Shown here piece after piece: positions 16,792-25,591 of a stretch of DNA of 33,644 nt (position 1 is its first letter; each line of letters begins with the position of its first letter). Both the position numbers and the translations under genes were made by a program. The stretch spans positions 1 through 33,644 of the forward strand of contig NZ_SMBZ01000043.1 in assembly GCF_004342685.1 (NCBI RefSeq), in the 5' to 3' direction. Source of the DNA: Sphingobacterium alimentarium. Lineage in GTDB: Bacteria; Bacteroidota; Bacteroidia; Sphingobacteriales; Sphingobacteriaceae. The notes beneath the pieces are model-generated. The model ran no database searches. It worked only from the letters and a program-made list of their open reading frames with translations, and was not told the DNA's origin.

Positions 16792-16826
16792 AAAAAAAGG
16801 CGGTATCAAAATCTGATAACCGCCTT
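16792..16826 (-). terminator. Intrinsic terminator after the TonB receptor
   Basis: AAGGCGGTATC (16797-16807) pairs with GATAACCGCCTT (16815-16826) with one bulged base. On the minus strand it is followed by a run of T from 16798 to 16792. It lies 20 nt beyond the receptor stop codon. Confidence 0.85.
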
Positions 16827-16846
16827 AGGTAGATATAATAATGTTT

Positions 16847-19303
16847 TTAAAATCTTAAATTCAAGCCCAGCATAAAGTTGGTGCCCGCTTGTGGGTAGTA
16901 GAAGTTGTAAAAGTCACGTGTACCTTGTGATTCAAATATCTGTCCCCATGTATAACCAGAAGTTTCGTATTTCGCATTAAAAATATTATTTACAGAGGCC
17001 ATTACATCCATGTTTTTCAGCCCGAATGCCGCAAACGAATAGTTGCTACGCAGATTCGTGTAAGTAAAAGGGTCTATCGAGCGTTCTTTGGCTGAGCTAT
17101 TGTCCAAATACACTCTTGAAACATACTTGCTGACTAAAGATATCGACCAATTGTCTGTAGGCAGATATGTGAAATTGTTGGATAAAATTGTATTGGCTGC
17201 TTTAGCAATTTGTGTGCTCTTGTAGTGAAACTGTTCCTCACGCACAAATTCCCAATTGTCGTCCAATACTGATACATACTCCACAAAATTTCTGATTTTA
17301 TTGTCGCTCAGTGCTGCGGTAGCAGACCAGATAAACTTAGGGTGTATCGCCCAACTGGCGTCGAATTCCCAACCGATGCGGTAGCTGTCGGGTATATTCA
17401 TGCGCAGTTCTGCACCTGTATCGTTGAGTTGACCGGTAGGAACCAATTGGTCCTTGTACAGCATCGCATAGAAGTTGGTCCCTATATTAAAGGATTCATT
17501 GCGGTATCTATAACCCGCTTCTACATTTTGCATGCGCTCGGGTTTAGGAAATTCACTACGCGGATTTTCGACGTAATCCTTACGTACTGGCTCTTTGCTC
17601 GCGTAAGCGTATGAAGCGTATAGGTTTGCATTGGGTGATACGAAATAAGTGACACCCAATTTAGGATTGATAAAATGTAAATTATCCTTGAATCCAAAAT
17701 CTTTGACTTTGTCGTCATCTCCTTGGGATCTGTAATTCACATTACGGTATTGCACATCCAGATTCACCAACCAATTGTCCAATCTATAATCCGCTTTGAA
17801 ATACGTGTTAAAATCCTTCTTCGTCGCATCATTGAAATAGTATTTGTCATCGAAGGATGTATTGGGATAAACATCGACTTGGATGACTTCACCATAATGA
17901 TCACCTATGTATTCATTGTAAGCACCTCCTAGCGTAAAATTCCATAAAGTAGACGGCTTGTAGTTTGCGGAGAATGTGGTGCCGTAAAAATGATTATCCA
18001 ACCATCTTCTACGTACTAGATCGGATCTATCTATTGTTTCACCTCCCTGTACAAGGTTAGGAATGCCGTATCGCGATAGTTTGTCATTCTCCCGGAATTC
18101 TTCATAATAACCAGCACCTCTTGTATAATGAAGTGCAGCATTCAGGTTCCAAGCGTTATTCGCAGTGTATGTATAGTGTAAATGCGAATGTGTCTGCTTG
18201 TAATTGTCCGTTTGGTTGTCGTAAGTGTAATAATTGTAACGTCTATCGGCATTCATCAGGCGCTCATATTCTGGGCCAGAATACAAACCAAAATTATTAT
18301 TAGCATATCGCTCCAAATCCGCACGGTCACCTTTTAGTAAGGGCTCTGCTGTGCCATACCATGCTTGGTATGTTTTTTCTTTACCCGTGAAGACAGTCGC
18401 TTTCAAAATATGCTTGTCGGTGTATAGTCCGCCATCGACATAAAGCGATTGGAGGTTTGAAGTAGCTCTTTCTATATAGCCATTGGAACTAATGCGAGAT
18501 AGTCTTGTGTTGAATGCAAATTTATTGTTAATAAGCCCTGTACCAGCCTTAACAGTATTCTTCCAAGAATTATAAGACCCAAAAGAATTGTTGAGTTCAG
18601 CATAAGGCTTTGTTTCCAAAGCATCTGTCTGTAAATTCAATGATGCACCAAATGCTCCCGCTCCGTTGGTCGAGGTACCGATCCCGCGTTGAACCTGGAT
18701 ACTCTCCGTACTGGAGGCAAAGTCGGGTAGATTGATGAAGAATGAGCCCTGACTTTCTGCATCATTCAACGGAATACCGTTGATAGTGACGTTAATCCGC
18801 TGATTGTCCGAACCGCGAATGGTCATATTGGTATAGCCGATACCTGCTCCTGCGTCGGATCCAATGATGATTCCCGGAGTCTGGTCTAGCAAATAGGGAA
18901 TATCCTGTCCTAAGTTATTTTTTTTTATTTCTTCTTTGCTAATATTCTTAAATGTGGTGGCTGCATTTTCTTTCGCCCGCGTCGCATACACAAATACTTC
19001 CTCCGATTGAATCACTTTTAGCTTCATCTGCACCGTCAAGGAGGGGCTACCTGCCGCCAAAGTGGTTTTGTAATCGCTGTAACCTACATGGCTCACATTC
19101 ACATGTACAGTTGAATTGTTTTGCAAGGTGAAATCTGCTTCCCCGCTTTCATTTGTCTTTTTGGAGGAATTGTTCACCGTGACAGTGGCATTAGAAATAG
19201 GCGAGGACCGCTCATTGACCACCTTAATAGTTGTTTTTTGTTGCGCAATACATACAAACGCAACAAGGCTCAAAGCCCACAAAGCAATAACATGCTTAAT
19301 CAT
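16847..19303 (-). CDS. TonB-dependent outer membrane receptor, predicted thiamine or thiamine-precursor transporter
   Basis: The 818-residue protein has a signal peptide (cleavage near CIAQ, about 20) and a carboxypeptidase-like beta-sandwich (about 24-95). A TonB plug follows (about 115-225), with LLDQTPGIIIGSDAGAGIGYTNMTIRGS, INVTINGIPLNDAESQ and IQVQRGIGTSTNGAGAFGA. The 22-strand beta barrel ends in a terminal Phe (LGLNLRF), as outer membrane proteins usually do. It is not a SusC, being shorter and without a SusD partner. A TPP riboswitch precedes it, which places it with the TPP-regulated receptors of Bacteroidota (Omr1; OMthi/BT2390 in B. thetaiotaomicron). Expected role: energy-dependent uptake of thiamine, TPP or the pyrimidine moiety. 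Function is inferred from the riboswitch and family. Confidence 0.9.
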   Translation of the reverse strand: MIKHVIALWALSLVAFVCIAQQKTTIKVVNERSSPISNATVTVNNSSKKTNESGEADFTLQNNSTVHVNVSHVGYSDYKTTLAAGSPSLTVQMKLKVIQSEEVFVYATRAKENAATTFKNISKEEIKKNNLGQDIPYLLDQTPGIIIGSDAGAGIGYTNMTIRGSDNQRINVTINGIPLNDAESQGSFFINLPDFASSTESIQVQRGIGTSTNGAGAFGASLNLQTDALETKPYAELNNSFGSYNSWKNTVKAGTGLINNKFAFNTRLSRISSNGYIERATSNLQSLYVDGGLYTDKHILKATVFTGKEKTYQAWYGTAEPLLKGDRADLERYANNNFGLYSGPEYERLMNADRRYNYYTYDNQTDNYKQTHSHLHYTYTANNAWNLNAALHYTRGAGYYEEFRENDKLSRYGIPNLVQGGETIDRSDLVRRRWLDNHFYGTTFSANYKPSTLWNFTLGGAYNEYIGDHYGEVIQVDVYPNTSFDDKYYFNDATKKDFNTYFKADYRLDNWLVNLDVQYRNVNYRSQGDDDKVKDFGFKDNLHFINPKLGVTYFVSPNANLYASYAYASKEPVRKDYVENPRSEFPKPERMQNVEAGYRYRNESFNIGTNFYAMLYKDQLVPTGQLNDTGAELRMNIPDSYRIGWEFDASWAIHPKFIWSATAALSDNKIRNFVEYVSVLDDNWEFVREEQFHYKSTQIAKAANTILSNNFTYLPTDNWSISLVSKYVSRVYLDNSSAKERSIDPFTYTNLRSNYSFAAFGLKNMDVMASVNNIFNAKYETSGYTWGQIFESQGTRDFYNFYYPQAGTNFMLGLNLRF

Positions 19304-19323
19304 AAGTAAAAAATGTAAAATAA

Positions 19324-19369
19324 GTTAAACGTTATTACTGCAAGGGGTTACAGTAACGTATAATTTAAC
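19324..19369 (-). promoter_or_regulatory. Candidate expression platform hairpin of the TPP riboswitch
   Basis: On the minus strand an imperfect hairpin follows the aptamer: GTTAAA...CGTTA...CTG pairs with CAG...TAACG...TTTAAC, with two small bulges, ending 20 nt before the receptor ATG. Its loop contains ACCCCT (19348-19343), perfectly complementary to AGGGGT (19482-19477) in the 5' strand of the aptamer. This suggests alternative pairing with or without TPP. The structure was read by eye and not folded. Confidence 0.45.
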
Positions 19370-19371
19370 CG

Positions 19372-19484
19372 CCCATTCCCTCCGCTGGCATTATCCAGAT
19401 CAGGTGTGTTTAATTCTTTTTTTTTAAAATTAAACCGGGTATAATCTCAGCCTGTATTCGTGTTAACTAACAAGGCACCCCTAT
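19372..19484 (-). promoter_or_regulatory. TPP riboswitch (THI element)
   Basis: Read on the minus strand, the conserved THI-box blocks occur in order: GGGGTGCC (19481-19474), GGCTGAGATTATACCC (19453-19438), then ACCTGATCTGGATAATGCC and AGCGGAGGGAA near the 3' end. These cover the CUGAGA pyrimidine-sensing helix and the pyrophosphate-sensing helix. The P3 arm is extended by GTTTAATT/AATTAAAC around an A-rich loop. It lies about 70 nt upstream of the TonB receptor, so TPP should repress that gene. Confidence 0.96.
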
Positions 19485-19493
19485 TCGATGTTT

Positions 19494-19501
19494 CAAAAAT
19501 A
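19494..19501 (-). promoter_or_regulatory. Putative promoter of the TPP riboswitch and TonB receptor, -7 box
   Basis: Minus-strand TATTTTTG, a perfect TAnnTTTG match. The start site would fall a few bases before the first conserved riboswitch base, which is where a riboswitch transcript should begin. Confidence 0.6.
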
Positions 19502-19576
19502 GCTATTATATTGAATTTATAAAAATTTAATGGGAATTTCCATGAAAAATTGTATCTTCAAAAGATAGATTTATTC

Positions 19577-19584
19577 TATTTTTG
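19577..19584 (+). promoter_or_regulatory. Putative promoter of the amidohydrolase gene, -7 box
   Basis: TATTTTTG matches TAnnTTTG perfectly, 21 nt upstream of the ATG at 19606. A TTG at 19550-19552 could be the -33 element, though the 24-nt spacing is long. The box overlaps an in-frame TTG (19582), which rules that codon out as the start. Confidence 0.5.
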
Positions 19585-19605
19585 CTTAAATCACACACTA
19601 ATATA

Positions 19606-20769
19606 ATGATACAATACTTTTCGGCTGATTATATTATTCCGATTACATCCGAGCCTATACGTAATGGAGTGATTGCTTTCGAAGATGGGGTAGTTGTAGG
19701 GATTTACAAAGGGGTTAAAGAGGGGATGGAGAATGTTCAAACATTATGTGGAGTTTTAATTCCGGGATTTGTAAATACACACTGTCATCTCGAGCTTTCA
19801 CATATGTTGGGCGAAATTCCTCGACGAACCGGCTTAGTAGATTTTATCACTCAGGTTATCGGGAAGAGAGGGAATGATTCCGAAAAAATCGAGCAGGCAA
19901 TGGAAGAGGCGGATAAGATGATGTTTGAGAACGGAATTCAAGCAGTGGGAGATCATGCAAATACGGCAGCATCCGCTCTGGTAAAATCGCAGAGCAAAAT
20001 TAAGTACCATACCTTTGTTGAGATTATTGGACTTCGTGATGAGGAAGTAATGAGCAAAATTGATGAAGCCCGCGACATCGAATTTTATTTTGATCCTAAT
20101 CATGCTTCCATCACCCCACATGCGCCTTATTCTTGCTCCAAAGCACTTTTCAAAGCGTACAAAAAATCAATAAGCGATAGCAATATTATTTCTATTCACA
20201 ATCAAGAAAGTGAAGAGGAAAATAAATTGTTCCGTTACCGAACTGGAGATTTTCTGCGTTTCTATGAAATGATTGGGATAAACATTGAAGATTTCAAAGC
20301 GCAGGCGCGTAACTCTATTCAATCGTACCTTAACTTTTTGCCATCAGCAAATCGTACTGTGCTGGTACATAATACCTATATGTCGATTAAGGATTTGGAT
20401 TTTATAACGCGTATGGGCCGCAAAGTCACCTTATGCTTGTGTCCAAATGCTAATCTATATATCGAAAACATATTACCAAAAGTTCAGTTGTTTGCTGATC
20501 ACAAATATAATATTGCACTGGGAACTGATAGTTTAGCGTCCAATAATACGTTGAGCATATTAGACGAATTGAAAACCATACATCGCGCCTACCGTGACCT
20601 GAGTTTGTTGGAAACCCTTCAATGGGCGACTATCAACGGCGCAAAAGCATTAGGCATGGAAAAACATATTGGATCTTTAGAAGTTGGTAAGCAACCCGGA
20701 TTGGTACTGCTTAAAAATATTACCAATTTAAAGATGACGGATCAAGTTACTTTACAAAGAATTATTTAA
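19606..20769 (+). CDS. Amidohydrolase-superfamily hydrolase, deaminase-like
   Basis: From the ATG at 19606 the protein has 387 residues. It shows the metal-site order of the amidohydrolase superfamily: THCHLE (H59 and H61), a His in ITPHAPYS, a His in [16 protein letters not shown], and the Asp of GTDSLASNN. This arrangement is that of the one-metal aminohydrolases (cytosine deaminase, MTA/SAH deaminase, aminofutalosine deaminase). The substrate is probably a nucleobase, nucleoside or other amino-heterocycle; the sequence alone does not decide. The frame extends upstream to a TTG at 19582, but that codon lies in a -7 promoter box. The acylphosphatase follows after 18 nt. Confidence 0.82.
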   Translation: MIQYFSADYIIPITSEPIRNGVIAFEDGVVVGIYKGVKEGMENVQTLCGVLIPGFVNTHCHLELSHMLGEIPRRTGLVDFITQVIGKRGNDSEKIEQAMEEADKMMFENGIQAVGDHANTAASALVKSQSKIKYHTFVEIIGLRDEEVMSKIDEARDIEFYFDPNHASITPHAPYSCSKALFKAYKKSISDSNIISIHNQESEEENKLFRYRTGDFLRFYEMIGINIEDFKAQARNSIQSYLNFLPSANRTVLVHNTYMSIKDLDFITRMGRKVTLCLCPNANLYIENILPKVQLFADHKYNIALGTDSLASNNTLSILDELKTIHRAYRDLSLLETLQWATINGAKALGMEKHIGSLEVGKQPGLVLLKNITNLKMTDQVTLQRII

Positions 20770-20774
20770 TTGAT

Positions 20775-20782
20775 TACTTTTG
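20775..20782 (+). promoter_or_regulatory. Possible promoter -7 box just before the acylphosphatase start
   Basis: TACTTTTG matches TAnnTTTG perfectly and ends five bases before the ATG at 20788. If active, it would give a leaderless acylphosphatase mRNA independent of the amidohydrolase promoter. Confidence 0.4.
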
Positions 20783-20787
20783 CTTTG

Positions 20788-21069
20788 ATGAAACATATAA
20801 ATATCAAAGTAACAGGTAAAGTTCAAGGCGTTTATTTCAGAGCAACTACCAAAGCGGTAGCGGATCAGCTAGGAATCAAAGGGTTCGTTCTTAATCAAAA
20901 GGATGGGGCAGTATACATTGAAGCTGAAGGAGATAAGTTTGCACTGGATTCTTTATTGGAATTTTGTAATGAGGGACCGGATAGAGCGGAAGTCAAACAG
21001 GTGGAGGTAGAAGAATCGCCCAATATGAAAGGTTTCAAAAATTTTGAGGTTCTCAAACGTCTTAAATAA
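20788..21069 (+). CDS. acyP: Acylphosphatase
   Basis: Acylphosphatase hydrolyses the carboxyl-phosphate bond of acylphosphates in the cytoplasm. The 93-residue protein has both signatures: GKVQGVYFRATT, with the catalytic Arg, and GFVLNQKDGAVYIEAEG, with the catalytic Asn. Length is normal for the family. The frame can be extended six residues to a TTG at 20770, but the ATG at 20788 gives the standard N terminus (MKHINIKVTGKVQGV). It sits between the amidohydrolase (18 nt upstream) and the flippase (8 nt downstream), which may be one transcript. Nothing links the three functions directly. Confidence 0.93.
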   Translation: MKHINIKVTGKVQGVYFRATTKAVADQLGIKGFVLNQKDGAVYIEAEGDKFALDSLLEFCNEGPDRAEVKQVEVEESPNMKGFKNFEVLKRLK

Positions 21070-21077
21070 TTCTGATT

Positions 21078-22580
21078 GTGTCTGCCATTAAGAAATTTCT
21101 GAGCGATACCGTGATCTACGGTATGACGACAATTGTAGCGCGTGTCTTAAATTTTCTTTTGACACCCTTCTTTGTTAAAAAATTTGAAGCCTCCTTATAT
21201 GGCGTATTCACTTATTTGTATTCCTATGCTGCCCTTATCAATGCGTTCCTGGCATTTGGTATGGAGACGACATATTTTCGTTATCTGCAGAAGGTAGAGC
21301 CGAAGGATAAAGAAAAGGTATTCAACAATAGCTTCATCATTACGCTGTTCGCGACAGTGCTTTTTGTGGCCAGCATGTTTATTTTTTCGGATCCTATAGC
21401 CTCCTGGATTCAGTCTGTGGATTTGGCGAAGGAAGAATACATCACTTTTGTTAAGTTTTTTGCGGTAATATTAGGTGCGGATGCTTTGGCTGTGGTGCCT
21501 TTTGCACGTCTGCGTGCAGAGGGAAGGCCCATACGCTACGGCGCAATAAAGCTTATTAATATCTTTATTCTCGTATTTTGTAATTTATTCTTATTGTACT
21601 GGCTTCCGACGTTGATGGAAAATTCTTCTTTCTGGCAGTCGTTAGCTTCAGGGTGGTACCGAGAAGGATGGTTGGGCAATGTATTTATTTCCAATCTCAT
21701 CGCCAGTGTAGTTACCTTAATCCTTCTAATACCTCAAATAGCTAAATTCTCCTTCCGAGTGGATGCCGCTCTTCTCAAAAGTATGTTGAGCTATAGTTTT
21801 CCGATATTGATAGCCAACATCTCGTTCATCATCAATGAACATCTGGACAAGATGATGTTCCCAAAATTGATTCCTACAGCGCAGGGAGAGACAGATTTGG
21901 GTATATATGGCGCAGTGGCCAAATTGGCTATTTTCCTAAATCTTTTTGTGACAGCATTCCGATTGGGGGCAGAACCTTTTTTCTTTTCCTATGCGAAAAA
22001 TGAGAATGCACGGCAAGTCTATGCCAAGATAATGGAATATTTTGTCATGGCGATGGTGGTTGTGATGGTCGGATTGTGTGCGAATTTAGACTGGATAAAA
22101 TATTTTATCAAAGGAGGTGAATTGCAGCAAGACGTATATTGGTCAGGATTATATATCGTTCCAATATTATTGCTCAATAATGTTTTGCTCGGAATCTATA
22201 TGAATCTATCCGTGTGGTATAGGTTGTCGGATCAGACACGATATGGTCTTTATATCTCGGGTATCGGTGCGATTATTACCGTGATTTTAAATTTGAGTTT
22301 GATACCTTCCTTTTCGTATTTCGGTGCTGCAGTGTCTACCACAATTACGTACTTATTCATGGTCGGTATTTCCTATTACTTAGGTCAGAAAAATTATCCT
22401 ATCCCTTACAATACGCTAAAATGTGTGAGCTATTTACTAGTTGGTGCAGTGGCGACCTTGATCATGTATTATCTTTTTGAAAGTAATATTTGGCTCAACA
22501 ACGCTTTATTTGTAGTGCTTATGCTAGTCTTAATTTATTCTGAAAGAAAAATCATTAAAACGATTGTCGCAAAATTGTAA
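21078..22580 (+). CDS. Polysaccharide biosynthesis flippase (MOP/Wzx-like)
   Basis: The 500-residue integral membrane protein has about 12-14 hydrophobic segments spread over its length. It begins with the typical N terminus of the Polysacc_synt/MVF-like family, SAIKKFLSDTVIYGMTTIVARVLNFLLTPFF with KKFEASLYGVFTY following. Such proteins flip lipid-linked oligosaccharides or similar lipids across the inner membrane. The start codon is GTG at 21078, 8 nt after acyP; the residues directly after it are those expected at the start of the family. No glycosyltransferase is nearby, so the lipid-linked substrate cannot be named. Confidence 0.87.
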   Translation: MSAIKKFLSDTVIYGMTTIVARVLNFLLTPFFVKKFEASLYGVFTYLYSYAALINAFLAFGMETTYFRYLQKVEPKDKEKVFNNSFIITLFATVLFVASMFIFSDPIASWIQSVDLAKEEYITFVKFFAVILGADALAVVPFARLRAEGRPIRYGAIKLINIFILVFCNLFLLYWLPTLMENSSFWQSLASGWYREGWLGNVFISNLIASVVTLILLIPQIAKFSFRVDAALLKSMLSYSFPILIANISFIINEHLDKMMFPKLIPTAQGETDLGIYGAVAKLAIFLNLFVTAFRLGAEPFFFSYAKNENARQVYAKIMEYFVMAMVVVMVGLCANLDWIKYFIKGGELQQDVYWSGLYIVPILLLNNVLLGIYMNLSVWYRLSDQTRYGLYISGIGAIITVILNLSLIPSFSYFGAAVSTTITYLFMVGISYYLGQKNYPIPYNTLKCVSYLLVGAVATLIMYYLFESNIWLNNALFVVLMLVLIYSERKIIKTIVAKL

Positions 22581-22613
22581 AATTATTCTAACTTAGGCTT
22601 ATAAAACTAAGTT

Positions 22614-23158
22614 ATGAGAAATCTATTTGTCTTTTTGTTAATACTATTTAGTGTTAACAACTCTTTTGGTCAATCGGAAGAAGTGCCAAATTTTCGAAAA
22701 AGTGATATTCTTATTGATCCATTCTGGTTGATTGGAGGCCTAGCGGTCAACGCTAATTATGAACGTATTCTGAGTGAAGATTCAGGTGTGGGTGCCAATG
22801 CTATTTTCGGTATTGGAAGCGATTTGGACGATTTTGTGCAAATTTCCCCTTATTACCGTGCTTATTTTGGTGCTAAGTATGCGTCAGGTTTTTATATTGA
22901 AGGATTTGTTCCTTTTGCAGTCGTCGAAAATAAAGAGTGGAGCAATGGTTCGCAAACCACGAGTTCTTCCAAAAATACTTCGGCAGGCTTAGGTTTTGGG
23001 CTAGGTGGTAAATGGGTAGCAAAGAAAAGTTTGTATTTGAACTGAATCTTGGAATTGGAAAACAGTTTATCGGCAAATTCAGTAACGAGGACCAAGTTAC
23101 CGGAAAAGGTATGATTGGTGTAGTTTTGCATTCTAACAAATACAGAAATAGCCGTTAA
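22614..23158 (+). pseudogene. Frameshifted gene for a secreted outer-membrane-type beta-barrel protein
   Basis: The open frame from 22614 encodes 143 residues, with a signal peptide ending SFGQ and a barrel-like body (AVNANYERILS, YYRAYFGAKYASGFYIEGF, GLGFGLGGKWVAKK). It stops at 23045. Reading on from 23030 in the next frame gives FVFELNLGIGKQFIGKFSN and runs to a TAA at 23156-23158, a natural continuation of the same barrel. One lost base near the T triplet at 23030-23032 explains this, giving about 181 residues if restored. It may be a true mutation or a sequencing error. A 7-bp inverted repeat (AACTTAG/CTAAGTT, 22590-22613) ends directly at the start codon. Confidence 0.72.
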
Positions 23159-23171
23159 TTCTAAACGGCTA
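23149..23171. terminator. Weak hairpin between converging genes
   Basis: TAGCCGTT (23149-23156) pairs with AACGGCTA (23164-23171) around a 7-nt loop. It overlaps the stops of the frameshifted gene and dusB. No good T run follows on either strand, so termination is uncertain. Confidence 0.4.
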
Positions 23172-24156
23172 CTTCTGAAAAATTATATTTTATATCCTCT
23201 AATACTTCGAGGATGTCTTGCTCATTAGACAGACCGACTAATTTTACACGGTAATCTTTAAAATTGGGAATGCCTTTAAAATAATTGGCATAATGCCTAC
23301 GCATTTCAAAAATTCCTGTTTTGTCGCCTTTCCATTCGATAGATTTGGTGAGGTGAGTCTTGCACACATCTACGCGTTCGGCAATAGTAGGTCCTTCTAG
23401 GCGTTCTCCCGTATTGAAAAAATGTTTGATCTCACGGAATATCCACGGATAACCTATGGCAGCGCGGCCGATCATAATTCCGTCCACCTCATATTCTTGA
23501 CGCCATGCAGCTGCTTTTTCTACAGAGTCCACATCGCCATTGCCGAATATTGGAATCTTGATACGTGGATTCCTTTTGATGTCACGAATCATTGACCAGT
23601 CTGCCTGACCCTTGTACAGCTGCGCGCGTGTACGACCATGGATGGATAATGCTTTGATGCCCACATCTTGGAGACGTTCGGCTACTTCATATACATTTTT
23701 GGTATTATCGTCCCAGCCTAGGCGTGTCTTAACCGTCACAGGTAGGTGTGTGGCCTCGACGACTGCCTTGGTCATAGCGACCATTTTGTCAATATCTTGC
23801 AAGAGGGAGGAGCCGGCACCTTTACAGACCACTTTTTTGACCGGACAACCATAGTTGATGTCAATTAAATCGGGATTGGCTTTTGTACAAATCTCCGCAG
23901 ATTGGCGCATACTTTCGATATCGCCACCGAAAATCTGAATACCTATAGGCCTCTCGTATTCGAAAATATCAAGCTTTTGAAGGGATTTGGCCGCGTCACG
24001 GATTAATCCTTCTGAGGAAATAAACTCTGTATACATCAAATCCACCCCATTCTGTTTACATACGTAACGAAATGGAGGGTCGCTCACATCTTCCATGGGA
24101 GCTAATAATAAAGGGAATTCCCCAAGGTCAATATTTTCACCTATTTTCACCGACAT
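23161..24156 (-). CDS. dusB: tRNA-dihydrouridine synthase DusB
   Basis: This FMN enzyme reduces uridine to dihydrouridine in tRNA. The 331-residue protein has the N-terminal LAPMEDVSDPPFR motif, the TEFISSEGL segment, and INYGCPVKKVVCKGAGSSLL, whose first Cys (GCP) is the catalytic acid and whose second (VCKGAGS) is a DusB/NifR3-type feature. SIHGRTRAQLYKGQADW and IPIFGNGDV bind FMN phosphate. It lies downstream of trpC on the same strand (74 nt gap) but has its own -7 promoter box four bases before the ATG, so it is probably transcribed separately and need not follow tryptophan control. Confidence 0.94.
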   Translation of the reverse strand: MSVKIGENIDLGEFPLLLAPMEDVSDPPFRYVCKQNGVDLMYTEFISSEGLIRDAAKSLQKLDIFEYERPIGIQIFGGDIESMRQSAEICTKANPDLIDINYGCPVKKVVCKGAGSSLLQDIDKMVAMTKAVVEATHLPVTVKTRLGWDDNTKNVYEVAERLQDVGIKALSIHGRTRAQLYKGQADWSMIRDIKRNPRIKIPIFGNGDVDSVEKAAAWRQEYEVDGIMIGRAAIGYPWIFREIKHFFNTGERLEGPTIAERVDVCKTHLTKSIEWKGDKTGIFEMRRHYANYFKGIPNFKDYRVKLVGLSNEQDILEVLEDIKYNFSEVAV

Positions 24157-24160
24157 GCTG

Positions 24161-24168
24161 CAAAAATA
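24161..24168 (-). promoter_or_regulatory. Putative dusB promoter, -7 box four bases before the ATG
   Basis: Minus-strand TATTTTTG, a perfect TAnnTTTG match, separated from the ATG by CAGC. Transcription would begin at about the A of the start codon. Confidence 0.5.
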
Positions 24169-24230
24169 AGTAAATAAATACTTTAATGGAAAATTCCCTC
24201 TTTTTGTGAATATACTTTGACGAAAATAGG

Positions 24231-25016
24231 CTATTTTATCTGCTGCACAAAATCATAAATGGCTTGTGCTGGATCTCCCGTTTTCATGAAATTTTCGCCT
24301 ATCAAAAAGCTGTCGAAGCCTCGGCTTTTTAGATCTTTAATCGTTTCCGGATCGGATATTCCACTTTCGGACACTTTTATAAAGGAATTAGGGATTTTAT
24401 TCACCAGATCGTACGAATGGGCTAGCGATACACTGAAATATTTGAGATTGCGATTGTTTACCCCGATAGCATCTATCGAAGGGAATATGTTGTTGAGCAA
24501 TTCTTCTTCGTTATGTACTTCCAAGAGCACATTGAGCCCTAAGGATTTGGCGTACAATGAAAATTCTTCTACCTCATGCGTGGATAGACAGGCTGCTATC
24601 AACAAAATAATGTCAGCTCCATAGGCTTTAGCTTCAGCAATCTGGTATTTATCGACAATAAATTCCTTGCGGAGTAAGGGAATAGTAAGGACTTCCCGGG
24701 CCTTTGTCAAATCTTCGAGTGTGCCCTGGAAGAAATCATTGTCTGTCAATACGGATATGGCTGAAGCTCCAGCGGCTTGATAGCCTTGTACAACTTCTTC
24801 TACCGTTGCGGTACCATTGATAAGGCCTTTGGAAGGCGAAGCCCGTTTGAATTCGGCGATTATTCCCGTACGTTGGTTATGGAAGATAGATTCGCGAAGC
24901 GAATAACATTCTCTACCGAAAAGTGGATATTGTTTCAGTTCTTCCAAAGATACAGTTGCTTGCGCAGCTGCGACTTCTTCTTTTTTGCGTGCTACAATTT
25001 TATCTAGGATAGTCAT
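24231..25016 (-). CDS. trpC: Indole-3-glycerol phosphate synthase
   Basis: TrpC closes the indole ring, turning CdRP into indole-3-glycerol phosphate. From the ATG at 25016 the protein has 262 residues. It shows the family motifs in order: MTILDKIVARKKEEV, IIAEFKRASPSKG, LLRKEFIVDKYQI, VLLEVHNEEEL, IGVNNRNL and SESGI. The frame extends six residues upstream, but the ATG at 25016 gives the standard N terminus and leaves a 5-nt gap to trpG rather than an overlap. It is the last trp gene here. trpD, which supplies the preceding step, is not between trpG and trpC, nor are trpF, trpB or trpA in the window. Confidence 0.95.
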   Translation of the reverse strand: MTILDKIVARKKEEVAAAQATVSLEELKQYPLFGRECYSLRESIFHNQRTGIIAEFKRASPSKGLINGTATVEEVVQGYQAAGASAISVLTDNDFFQGTLEDLTKAREVLTIPLLRKEFIVDKYQIAEAKAYGADIILLIAACLSTHEVEEFSLYAKSLGLNVLLEVHNEEELLNNIFPSIDAIGVNNRNLKYFSVSLAHSYDLVNKIPNSFIKVSESGISDPETIKDLKSRGFDSFLIGENFMKTGDPAQAIYDFVQQIK

Positions 25017-25021
25017 TTTTC

Positions 25022-25591
25022 TTATTTTAACCAATTAGCTATAAGTGTCTTACCGTTGTCTGTGAGCACGGATTCAGGATGAAACTGCATACCTCGTACG
25101 TCATATTCTTTATGTGCAAGCGCCATGATGATGTTGTTTTCATCTACCGCCGTGACTTTCAATACGTCCGGAAGTGTCGACGGATCTACAGCCCACGAAT
25201 GATAGCGACCTATTTTAGAGTCTCTAGGGAAATCCTGAAATAGTTTTTCACTTTCATCGGTCACGATGATGGACGAAGCCACTCCGTGAAGGGGTTTGGG
25301 TAAATTGAAAAGTGTACCTCCGAAGACTTCGGCTATAGCCTGCTGACCTAGACATACACCCAAAATGCTTTTTGTTGGCGCATATTTTCGAATCACATCC
25401 ATCAATAATCCCGCTTCATTCGGAATGCCCGGACCTGGCGAAAGCAATATTTTATCAAATTGATCCACATAGTCGAGGTCAAATTTGTCATTTCTCACGA
25501 CTTCGTAGGATTCATTTAGCTCTTGTAGCAGATGCACCAAATTGTAGGTGAACGAGTCGTAATTATCTATAACTAATATTTTATTTTTCAT
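25022..25591 (-). CDS. trpG: Anthranilate synthase component II (glutamine amidotransferase)
   Basis: TrpG supplies ammonia from glutamine to TrpE. From the ATG at 25591 the protein has 189 residues: ILVIDNYDSFTYNLVHLL at the N terminus, LLSPGPGIPNEAG for the oxyanion strand, GVCLGQQAIAEVFGG with the nucleophile Cys, and MQFHPESVLT with the catalytic His and Glu. An in-frame ATG three codons upstream (25600) is possible. The start lies inside the end of the 63-residue ORF, so translation is probably coupled to it. PabA has the same fold; adjacency to trpE and trpC and the trp attenuator settle the role. Confidence 0.95.
   Translation of the reverse strand: MKNKILVIDNYDSFTYNLVHLLQELNESYEVVRNDKFDLDYVDQFDKILLSPGPGIPNEAGLLMDVIRKYAPTKSILGVCLGQQAIAEVFGGTLFNLPKPLHGVASSIIVTDESEKLFQDFPRDSKIGRYHSWAVDPSTLPDVLKVTAVDENNIIMALAHKEYDVRGMQFHPESVLTDNGKTLIANWLK

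Noticed and set aside
19582..19605. TTG start of the amidohydrolase at 19582
   Set aside because: The codon is part of the -7 promoter box; the normal N terminus starts at the ATG at 19606.
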